The notes under the pieces: model-generated
Databases searched by the model: none
Told to the model about the DNA's origin: nothing
What the model saw: the letters and a program-made list of their open reading frames with translations, nothing else
Origin: Anaerolineae bacterium
Lineage (GTDB): Bacteria; Chloroflexota; Anaerolineae; Promineifilales; Promineifilaceae
Assembly: GCA_030425205.1 (NCBI GenBank)
Contig: JAUIAP010000018.1
Span: forward strand, 62,001 to 126,000
DNA length: 64,000 nucleotides
Direction of reading: 5' to 3'
Program-made: the position numbers and the translations under genes
Part shown: positions 45,201-52,734 of the stretch, piece after piece
Layout of the letters: each line of letters begins with the position of its first letter
Position numbering within the stretch: position 1 is the first letter of the stretch

Positions 45201-48200
45201 AAAGAGCAGATGGGGCAAGTTGACCGACATCGAAATGCTGTCAAAGTAGATGTCGCCCATGTAGTAGGGTGGATAAATCCAAAATGGCGGCATCGGATGC
45301 AAGTAGGGCGGAATCAGGGTCAGCGGATTGAGCATCACGCCGATTCCAGACGGCAACAACAGCGCAACCCACTTCTCGATTTCATAGTGAATCAGCAGCT
45401 GATTGCCCGCTTCACCCGCGATGAGCGCGTCAAAAAAGTCGTCACGATTCGCATAGTCAAGCGGCTGATGGGGGCCGATAATCGCGCCGCCGTCAAAGAT
45501 CATGCCTGGCTGCATTAGGTAGTAGGTCGGGCTGAGTGAAAACTCCTTGAAAAATGCGGTAAAGAGGCGCGTATTGGGCAAGCCGACATAGAGCTGTAGA
45601 CCCATCTCATCGGCTGCCGAGTTGACGTTGACGCCGCCCGATGCTTCCCGCGCAAAGCTAAACGCCCATTCGGGAATGATGATCGGATAGACCCCCGTGC
45701 TGACCGGTTTGCTGATTTTGACAAAGGTGCTTTGACCGGGAAAGTAGATGCCGTTGCCCAAGACATTTAGCCCCATCAGCGAATCGGGTGCGGGGACGAC
45801 CGCCGCATCAAAGAGAAAACCGAATGCATTGGTTGTCCAACTGTATTCGAGTTCAAATCGGCCGAAAAATAGATGCAAAAATTGGTCAACGCCGTTCACC
45901 GTTCCCAACGGCACGCTATAGAGTGGGTCTGTTTCGTGTGGCTCAAAAAGACCGCTGTCGCTGCGCGTGGCGGGGCCTTTGACCGAGATAAACAGCCGAT
46001 TGACTGAACAGCCCAGCCCAAAGTCAAAGCCGTTTTCTGGCATGATCGCGTCGAGCAGTCCGGGCAACTGCACCAGCCGCACCGTGCCAGAAACGGAGGG
46101 GGCTTTGTCCAGCCGCACGCGCAGCCCAAAGTCGCGGATTTCAAAGATAAGCGAGTTGTTCATGCCCGGCGAGTCGAACAGCGCACGCAGTCGGTCTTCA
46201 AGGCTTTGCAGCGTGGCAAGGGCGTCGGTTGGTTGGGCATCGGGGAACAGTTGTAGGTCGATTTGGCTCAGATGTTGGTCGAGATTGTAGTCACTGACAA
46301 TTTGACTCAAATCGGCCGAACCCAAGACGTGCGCGGGTTCGATGCCCGGAATGACGAGGCGGATCGGGTCAGTTAAACCCGCCATCAGCAGAAATTCAGG
46401 TTGCCCATCGACAAAACGGAAGGCGGCGGTCGCGTCGAACGTCTCGCCAAAAACGTTGCACAAAAATGAGAAGGAGAGCGTTAGCGCAAACTGCTCCCCG
46501 ACGGCGACATCAAAGACAATTTTGTGTGGTCGGGCAGTGAAAAACTCTTGGTCGCCGCTCGGTAGCGTTGTTGCGGGGTCGGGATCGGCCGAAACAGCCC
46601 CTTCAACCGCCCGCACCACCTCGCTGATCGCCTCCATCAGCCGAAATTCGGGCGGGTTTTGCGGCTCAAGCGTCACGGTCATGCGGGCGGGGTCGTCCCC
46701 TTCCACGATGGGAACGCTGATCGCCAGCGTCGCCTCCAGCCCCGTCACCAACTGGCTGATCGGGGCGATGACGTTGTGCCATTCTGTGGGGAGGTTGAGG
46801 TTAGTGAGGAGATCGGCCGAACTTGGCACCAACGCCCGTCCTTCAATCGCCAATGTTTCCCCCAATCGCACCGCTAAACTTTGTGGCGCGAAAATCTCAA
46901 TCGCGCCCATGCCCGGAATCAATGGCGGCAAGCGCAACGTCGGCAATCCGCCACTGACCGCTAACTCGACTGTCGGCAAGCTGTCGCCGCTGCCCTGTGC
47001 GGCCGCGCTGAAGGCGACACCCGCAAGCGGCAACGGCTGATGCAGCCAGCCAATCGTCGAAACCAGCCCCGATCCCAACACCTGCCAATCCCCTAGCTGA
47101 CTTTGCTCAAAGCTGAGATGCAGCGTGAGAAAGGCATGGCTGAGATGCAGCGGCAAGGGGCCAAACCCGTTGTCAAACGGCACGGGCGGCGTGCTGTGGC
47201 AACCCGTGTCAGGGCGCACGAAGTCGAGTCGGTAGTCGATCTGCCCACTGCTTGCGCCATCTTGCAACGTCAGCGCAAGCGTTCCCTGCACATCGGGCAA
47301 GCGATCTGCGTGCGGCAACTGCACAACCCCCGCCGTCGCTAACCGCTCAGTCAAACGGCTCCACGACTGACACCCCACGCCGCTCAACGCCAACGTCCAC
47401 ACGTCGGCCGCGTTGTTTTTATCGAGATAGGTGAACGTCAGCGCGAGATCGCGGGCGCGTAGTTCGAGCAGGTTGATCGCGGGAGCCAGCGTCAGCGACT
47501 CAATGCCGACGACAAGTGAGGTGAGGCGATCTGTGCCTTGCGGCTTGTGTTCAAAGGCAAAGCTGCCGCGTATGTTGCTTGCACCGTCGGTCAAAACGCT
47601 GTCGAGTGTGGCAGGGAGCGTGACATCGGCCGATCCCGTCATGAACAGCCGCTCACTCGCCGCCTGATAGCCACAAGCCAAGTCGAGAGCGGCAAATTGC
47701 GCCCCGACCAGCGCGAGGGTGTCTGCCTTGAGCGTGAAGTTGACATCGCCTAGCTGGAGCGTGCGATTGTTGGCGGGAGAGTGGACGGCGAGGGCGAAGT
47801 TGCAATCGGCTGAATCGATCACAAAGTAGTTGCCGATTGCCAACCGTCGCGCCGCTGCCACAAAGCGTAGTTCGCCGCTAAATGCCGCATCCAACACGCT
47901 GGCGGGTTCCGCCAACAGCGTTCCCAGCTCAGACAGATCTGCCACATCGAGCGTCAGCCCACACGCCAGCGTCACCCCCGCCAGCTCGACGTTGGCAAAC
48001 GCCGAATTGAGCGTGACCATCCCGCCGATGGCGAGAAAGGCGCGTGTCACCACCGTGCCGCGCAGTTGCAGCGCGACGCGCAACGCCAACTGTTGAAACT
48101 GCATTCCGGGCAGCGACAAGGCGGTATCAGGCAGCGCAAACACGCCGTAGAGATCAACGCCCAGCGTGGTGAAGGAGGCAAACCAGGCGGGTGTTGTTGT

Positions 48201-48458
48201 GGTCGCCGTCGTCAGCCACAGGCCAAAATCCGCCTCCGCAAACGTCAATTCGTCGCCGCTAAATGCGTCTTGGATCGGCTGCGGCACGCTGACCGCTTGC
48301 CCAATGCCCAACGTCATGGCGGGAACGGCGGCGAGCGGCACGCTGTCCCCCGTCGCTGTGTTGACCAAGAGCGGTTCACCGGTGGCCGAAAATGCGAGCT
48401 TGTGGTCGTCGCGTTGCGCGAGTGTGAGGTCAGTTAAATTGAGGGTTGGTAGTAACAT
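42276..48458 (-). CDS. Giant 2060-residue beta-rich protein with PKD domain
   Basis: I do not recognise the family with certainty. The chain is dominated by short amphipathic strands of the type L-x-L-x-x-L with Asp/Gly turns, across roughly residues 1-1200 and 1750-2060. One PKD domain lies at about 1260-1345 (SVRWEFGDGSS, then THTFNTAGQYTVT). It is followed by a basic helical region (about 1360-1600) rich in Lys and Arg. No signal peptide or membrane helix is visible. It begins seven bases after the stop of the 1379-residue phosphoesterase gene, with agg before the ATG, so the two are co-transcribed. Function unknown; large DUF6603-like proteins or lipid-transfer-like beta scaffolds are possible comparisons. 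Confidence 0.85.
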   Translation of the reverse strand: MLLPTLNLTDLTLAQRDDHKLAFSATGEPLLVNTATGDSVPLAAVPAMTLGIGQAVSVPQPIQDAFSGDELTFAEADFGLWLTTATTTTPAWFASFTTLGVDLYGVFALPDTALSLPGMQFQQLALRVALQLRGTVVTRAFLAIGGMVTLNSAFANVELAGVTLACGLTLDVADLSELGTLLAEPASVLDAAFSGELRFVAAARRLAIGNYFVIDSADCNFALAVHSPANNRTLQLGDVNFTLKADTLALVGAQFAALDLACGYQAASERLFMTGSADVTLPATLDSVLTDGASNIRGSFAFEHKPQGTDRLTSLVVGIESLTLAPAINLLELRARDLALTFTYLDKNNAADVWTLALSGVGCQSWSRLTERLATAGVVQLPHADRLPDVQGTLALTLQDGASSGQIDYRLDFVRPDTGCHSTPPVPFDNGFGPLPLHLSHAFLTLHLSFEQSQLGDWQVLGSGLVSTIGWLHQPLPLAGVAFSAAAQGSGDSLPTVELAVSGGLPTLRLPPLIPGMGAIEIFAPQSLAVRLGETLAIEGRALVPSSADLLTNLNLPTEWHNVIAPISQLVTGLEATLAISVPIVEGDDPARMTVTLEPQNPPEFRLMEAISEVVRAVEGAVSADPDPATTLPSGDQEFFTARPHKIVFDVAVGEQFALTLSFSFLCNVFGETFDATAAFRFVDGQPEFLLMAGLTDPIRLVIPGIEPAHVLGSADLSQIVSDYNLDQHLSQIDLQLFPDAQPTDALATLQSLEDRLRALFDSPGMNNSLIFEIRDFGLRVRLDKAPSVSGTVRLVQLPGLLDAIMPENGFDFGLGCSVNRLFISVKGPATRSDSGLFEPHETDPLYSVPLGTVNGVDQFLHLFFGRFELEYSWTTNAFGFLFDAAVVPAPDSLMGLNVLGNGIYFPGQSTFVKISKPVSTGVYPIIIPEWAFSFAREASGGVNVNSAADEMGLQLYVGLPNTRLFTAFFKEFSLSPTYYLMQPGMIFDGGAIIGPHQPLDYANRDDFFDALIAGEAGNQLLIHYEIEKWVALLLPSGIGVMLNPLTLIPPYLHPMPPFWIYPPYYMGDIYFDSISMSVNLPHLLFFGIRFSRPLPSLSIQGMMELAALAMSGFAETIPDHSELRQVMYATLEINAKLPLIELLTGPLPALHLFFEVNVVDILNGLIRMGKAVQQAIEDGSDLVENLLDDPIAIVRMIPVEARRFAFPPANHPTATYDLLGFQFSGSLYVLTPEEFLAELKLYHEGQRVQPKGLAASQPEQFISADKITGSAPLAVQFNILTTPPPISVRWEFGDGSSITSPTPTHTFNTAGQYTVTATVTSVVAGNTETKRSRRTIVVQGVAIHQTGQLMATLKQTLRYVGNPLGYFSAENLTLYAHKKANALFPIVRDARLKPIQFEQSRQKQISQWLNAIWKPLLSMEIRAKDERKKLWSMAEIGEISDDIEKLIAKVARGIDGSKQIGALHSGQLKVLQTEFGKIVSTVLNRYELRTGASQTELAAQIVKAVVRASYKRKVTLLKANERLAVYKKVLPARRIEQVIKGIEACLEPALTLEKRGTLLKRGEAPALHRQLIGCIAREIIVPQGKRIDSLDELPLLQLDEASLANLLTTRLATRAKMTNKPVAMNVFHGLLTQRLISGTIKPAKPADDVDTIEEMVGYEIHSKPHPSGNTFAVPVAHAAPLYKVQRFAGRYQLLLLDGQNVVESYELPTWLIADIPETPKKPTLIRARLAVQERIVTRPRTAAEAAWVHDVTLVPDSYQKSIFARPEYVIKPDGGIHGALSIGDLLRQSSGDYVVPNAPTLLTGCVVNVWDIAELKLAGMLSAPNNVFLNGYANLELVIGRYSLILTGDFRLIAGDLWTNALAGNSQFAANVLNFSGEVTFKDNGVTKLRGEATGTIGTDSADLDLHIAVEYHDSWTLEIADAELFKVTMDADLDMHMTRNSSQFLLDAGGALGVKAWIATPDRVEVEVVPAMTACAKVPILPPPLPDGPFFKTECITTPAVTVEVPDFSNPDWDQLASGGVSADLQLTASNNGLDITLDVSAGGYDETFALPMLYNGT

Positions 48459-48465
48459 AATGACC

Positions 48466-51400
48466 TCAGCGGATGGTGACTTGCAACGTCAGCCGATTGC
48501 CGTTTTGCGTGACGGACACGACAAACGGCAGTGCGGGGTTGTCGGTGAGGGGCAGCAGCGCGATCAGGCCAAAGACGAGCCACGCGACGGGGTAAGTGGT
48601 GTCTTGCAGATGGCCCAGATCGAGGTCGCGCATTCGGTTGAGCGTGCTGGCACTGCGGTTGCCCAGCAGCCAAACACAGGCGAGCGCGGTGGCGATGCGA
48701 TCCATCTCGCTGGCGGAGACACCGGGCAGGGGGAGGGCGCGGACAATCGGCCGAATTTCCCCAATCGCCGCCACCAGTTCAGCGGGCAGGTCGATGTTTA
48801 ACGCCATCTGCTGACTTGCCAACGAGCTATCAACTTGCCGCTGAAAAACGCCCAAGAATAGTTGCACAAGCCATTGACCGATCTGATCCGCTTGCGCTTT
48901 CAGATGTTCGAGCGGGAGCGCATTGGTCGCCCCGTTTTGCGCGGCGGCAATCGGTGGCAGCTCCGTCAGCGAGAGGTCGATATTGCTCAGCGTGTCGCCA
49001 AACGCGGCCAGTATGCCAATCGGCAACGTGGCGATATTGCTGGCATTTTGCAGCATTTCGCGTAGTGAATCGCCAAACAGATCGGGCATTTGCCTGAAGT
49101 AGTCGAGCACCTCCTGCTTGCGCTGTTCAAGCGTCTGGCGCATCTGGTCATCCATGCGCGGAATTTGCCAATCCATGCGCTGTGGTGCGTCAAGGCGCGT
49201 GTCTTTTGTCCAGTAAACGAGCCGCGCCACGCCATGTTCGTCCACCTCCAACGCCCAGATCACGCCCTCCATCCAGCCTGCCGTACCAGAGTTGTAGTAC
49301 GCCGTTTGGATGACGTTGAGCGTCGGTTCAAAGCCAAACAGAAACTCCGACAACGCGCCGCGAATCGTCTGCACCACATCGGCCAGCGGCCCCAGCAGCA
49401 ACCCTTCAATGTCGATAAACGGCCGCGCCTGCGGGTAGTGGGTGTGACCGACGACGATTTGGTTAAAGAGATGGGAGAAGAGTGCGCCAACGCCGTGCGT
49501 GCCGATGTCGTATTGTGACCATGTGCGCGTGTTGCCGTTGTCATCGGTGACGCTCAGCGGCATCGTCAGCCAAGAGGTCAGCGCGGTCAGCGTCTCCCAA
49601 TAGAAGATGTCGTCGATCAACAGCCGTTTGGCATCCGATTGATGCTGGATTTTGTGGGCAAATTTGCGCGATGGTTCGTGGGCGGTGAAGTTGTTGGCGA
49701 CGGGCAGCCCCGCCAACAGGTCGGCAAAGTTGAGGCTGACGTTGCCGCTGCCGTGAACGCCGCCGATGTCGATAAACGGATCGAGCAGCATATCAACAGG
49801 CACACCGACCGAGTTGGCAAACAGTTTGCCGACGAGATTGTTGCGGTCACAGTTCCAGAAATCCCACTGATGGCCGTGCGTGACGATCAGGGGTTTGGTG
49901 TTGGTGTAAACGGCCGAATCGAGACCGATGCGCCCCAATGTCTGCTGGGTCAGCCGCTCGATCAGCTTGTCGCGCCGCTCGTCGGGGTCGTCAGTAAACA
50001 GGTCAAATACGATGTCGAGCAGCCCATCGTTTTGCGTCAGCACGTCGGGAATGATGACATGATCGTACAGTTGGAACGGCTCGTTGGCGGGGTTGGGCTG
50101 GTCAAATTGTGCCGCGATCACGTCAAAAACGGGCTGCTGCCGAATGTAGGAGTCGTGGTTGCCAAACAGTCGATAGTAGCGACCCCGCTTGTACATATCG
50201 GCCAATTTGTCGTAGAGTGGCTGGTGGCTGGTGATGATCTCATCGAGCAGCGCGGCGGGGCCGTTAAAGCTCTCAAAGTCGCGGATGAACCACAGCTCTT
50301 CGCCATCCCCCGCTTCGATCACGGTGTAGCCATCACCGTCTGCCCACGTCAGCAGGTCGAGATAGAGCTGGTCGTGGACGCTGAAATGGTCGATGGAGCC
50401 AAAGGTGATGCGCCCTAAATCGTCGCTGGCGGCATCGCGGTGGATGTCGCTAAAGATCAGATATTTTTGGCCGTTGCCCGGTGGCGGGAGTCGCTTGACG
50501 TTGAGATCGCCATCCTCCTCAATGCTTTGTAGCAGCAGGTTGCTCCAGAGGGAGGGGTCGTGAACGGTGTCGATGGCAAGTCGGCCGATATTGACCATCG
50601 CCCCACACAACGCAAAGAGAATGCCGAGCGGGAAATTTCGGCCGATTTGGATCAACAAAAATTCGCTCTCCTGATCGTTCTCTGCATTGGTGAAAAAGGC
50701 TAAGAAGAGCGGCAAAATTTGCGTCGCGGCCAGTTCTGGAAACCCCGGCCAAACAATTAAGCCAAAGAAGTCGCGCAATGGCTTGGTCAGGTGGTCAAAC
50801 AGCTTTTCGGTGTCGCTAAAGGAGAGCAGTGCGCCGAAATCACTCATCCCCGCTAGCAACCCTTGCAACCCCAAGCTGATGATCGTCACATCGAGCCGCA
50901 TGTTGAAAAGCGGGGCGCGGATGCCGTCAAATTGGAAGGGGGGCAAGATTGAAAGCGGCTGGAAGCTGGCAAGCGCACCGCTGGCGTTTTTCAACAGCGT
51001 AAAGAGCGCGTCCGCCACTGGTTGCGGATCGAGAACGCGCAACGCCGCCGCCAGCACCTGCACCCACAGTCGCATAAAGGCGTTGAAGTTGCTCTCGATT
51101 TGTGTCGCGCCAGCCTCTAAAATCGCGCCGAAAAATGCGCCAACGTCGATCCCGCTCGTCGCCCACAGTTTATCCAACAGCAGCGCGAGATTGGACGGGT
51201 CGAGATCGGCAAAGGTGGCTTGCAACAGGGCGATCAACTGATCCCACGCCGCTGGCAGTCGCTCAAACCAAATTTGCCAGAGCGGGGCAAACAGATCGTC
51301 CCCCGCCACGGCCAATGCACGGAACGCCAAGCGGAAGAGGCGTGGCAAATCGGGCGCGTTGGGCAAGGCTGCGGCGGCATCCAAGATGGCACGGAACAGA

Positions 51401-52605
51401 TCGGGAAAGTCGTTGACAAATGTCGTCGGCAGGTTGGCGGGGTCAAGCCCAGCGAGCAATGCCTCGAACTGTCGATACCAGTCGAGTTCCTCTTGGGTCA
51501 ACCGCAGCAGGTCGGCAAGATCATCTAGGTCGGGCAGTGCGCCCTGTAGCCATTGCAGTTGTGCGAGGAAGAATTGCAGAATGTCGGGCAGCGGCAATGT
51601 GCCGCCCAGCGTCGGCTCAAAGCGGAACAGCCATGCGTTGCCGCCGCCGCCGCCGCTCTCAAAGTTGAGATGGCCGCTTAGATCAAACGCTTCAAAGCCG
51701 GGCAGGTCGGGGAAGCGCAGTGCGCTATTGCGGAGTGACAGGTTGAGCGCGGGGAGTGGATTGCTGAGGTCGGGCAGTTGGAAGGAGAAGCGGGGAGAGC
51801 CGAAGCCGATTTCGACGTTATCGACGGGATCGGCCGTTGGTGTTGTGTCGTTTTGCCAACTGGGAAAGATGTCAAACGACGGCATGTTGAGCACAATGCC
51901 GGGCAACCCCGTGTCCTCAAGTCGGAACTTTTGTTTGAAGACAAACGGGGGCGGGTCGGTCAAATTGGCGACCGTTGCCGTGCCAAAAATCTGCCCCAAG
52001 AACTGTTGCGCTTGCGTGATCATGCCGCCGCTGGCGTTTAATTTGGCATCACCTTGCAGTTGCAACAGGATCGCCTGTTCAGCGGGTAGTAGATCGACGC
52101 GCAACTGGCCGCCCTCGATGGCGGCAAAAACACGCGGCAGGTCGAGCGGTGTGGCGGGAGTTGCATCGACGGCGAGTTGAAAGCCGCTTTGACCATCGCC
52201 AACATAGTGATAGCTGAGCGTAAAGGGGAGGCGGTTGTTGGGGAGACCCAATCGGCCGATTATCTCATGCTCCCACGCGACCGCGCCCGTCGCAATCACG
52301 GGATCGGCAACGCTGTCATCAAAATCGTTGCTGCCGTTGACGGCGATTTGCATGTTGAGGGTGGAGAGTTTGAGCTGGTCACCGATAAAGGGGATCGGGT
52401 TTTGGGTGAAATCGGCCGAAAGCAGCACCCGCTGGTTCCCCGCATCGTGTCGCGCCGTCAACGTCACCGCTTGGCCTTGCGGCATCCACAACAGCGCGTC
52501 GCTAAAGCGCACCTGTACGGGTGTGTCACTACTGGTCAGATCGAGCGGGTCGGGCGCAATAATCGTCACGCCGGGGATGGCGTGCTGCAAATTGAATAGG
52601 GACAT
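48466..52605 (-). CDS. Giant 1379-residue protein with calcineurin-like phosphoesterase domain
   Basis: Residues 1-340 are beta-rich, similar in style to the neighbouring giant. Residues about 345-690 are helical. A metallophosphoesterase domain spans about 708-1060 with SDIHRDA, GDGEELW, GNHDSY, THGHQWDFWN and VGHTHYP. All the metal-binding motifs of the calcineurin-like superfamily are therefore present. The last 300 residues are helical. No signal peptide. Ribosome site aggaag precedes the ATG at 52605, with a 27-base palindrome upstream. Substrate unknown. First gene of a two-gene operon of giants. Confidence 0.87.
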   Translation of the reverse strand: MSLFNLQHAIPGVTIIAPDPLDLTSSDTPVQVRFSDALLWMPQGQAVTLTARHDAGNQRVLLSADFTQNPIPFIGDQLKLSTLNMQIAVNGSNDFDDSVADPVIATGAVAWEHEIIGRLGLPNNRLPFTLSYHYVGDGQSGFQLAVDATPATPLDLPRVFAAIEGGQLRVDLLPAEQAILLQLQGDAKLNASGGMITQAQQFLGQIFGTATVANLTDPPPFVFKQKFRLEDTGLPGIVLNMPSFDIFPSWQNDTTPTADPVDNVEIGFGSPRFSFQLPDLSNPLPALNLSLRNSALRFPDLPGFEAFDLSGHLNFESGGGGGNAWLFRFEPTLGGTLPLPDILQFFLAQLQWLQGALPDLDDLADLLRLTQEELDWYRQFEALLAGLDPANLPTTFVNDFPDLFRAILDAAAALPNAPDLPRLFRLAFRALAVAGDDLFAPLWQIWFERLPAAWDQLIALLQATFADLDPSNLALLLDKLWATSGIDVGAFFGAILEAGATQIESNFNAFMRLWVQVLAAALRVLDPQPVADALFTLLKNASGALASFQPLSILPPFQFDGIRAPLFNMRLDVTIISLGLQGLLAGMSDFGALLSFSDTEKLFDHLTKPLRDFFGLIVWPGFPELAATQILPLFLAFFTNAENDQESEFLLIQIGRNFPLGILFALCGAMVNIGRLAIDTVHDPSLWSNLLLQSIEEDGDLNVKRLPPPGNGQKYLIFSDIHRDAASDDLGRITFGSIDHFSVHDQLYLDLLTWADGDGYTVIEAGDGEELWFIRDFESFNGPAALLDEIITSHQPLYDKLADMYKRGRYYRLFGNHDSYIRQQPVFDVIAAQFDQPNPANEPFQLYDHVIIPDVLTQNDGLLDIVFDLFTDDPDERRDKLIERLTQQTLGRIGLDSAVYTNTKPLIVTHGHQWDFWNCDRNNLVGKLFANSVGVPVDMLLDPFIDIGGVHGSGNVSLNFADLLAGLPVANNFTAHEPSRKFAHKIQHQSDAKRLLIDDIFYWETLTALTSWLTMPLSVTDDNGNTRTWSQYDIGTHGVGALFSHLFNQIVVGHTHYPQARPFIDIEGLLLGPLADVVQTIRGALSEFLFGFEPTLNVIQTAYYNSGTAGWMEGVIWALEVDEHGVARLVYWTKDTRLDAPQRMDWQIPRMDDQMRQTLEQRKQEVLDYFRQMPDLFGDSLREMLQNASNIATLPIGILAAFGDTLSNIDLSLTELPPIAAAQNGATNALPLEHLKAQADQIGQWLVQLFLGVFQRQVDSSLASQQMALNIDLPAELVAAIGEIRPIVRALPLPGVSASEMDRIATALACVWLLGNRSASTLNRMRDLDLGHLQDTTYPVAWLVFGLIALLPLTDNPALPFVVSVTQNGNRLTLQVTIR

Positions 52606-52640
52606 GAGGCTTCCTGTTGTCTATGCGGTTGTTTGGTCAG

Positions 52641-52667
52641 TTTGCACGACGTATAACGTAATGCAAA
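52641..52667. promoter_or_regulatory. 27-base palindrome upstream of the giant-gene operon
   Basis: TTTGCA and TGCAAA form outer arms and ACGT/ACGT inner arms; 10 of 13 pairs match. It lies 36 bases before the start at 52605, next to a minus-strand TATAAT (52677-52672). It looks like an operator near the transcription start. Regulator unknown. Confidence 0.5.
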
Positions 52668-52734
52668 CATTATTATACATAGAAATAGCAGCATTCAAGC
52701 CCCTAGAGACGTTGGACTAGGGCAAAGTTCCGAT

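Noticed and set aside
49639..50418. 259-residue open frame on the plus strand
   Set aside because: Antisense to the phosphoesterase domain of the giant protein, whose motifs are intact on the minus strand.
51359..52180. 273-residue open frame on the plus strand
   Set aside because: Antisense to the beta-rich N-terminal part of the giant protein; composition is Ser/Arg/Lys-rich shadow sequence.
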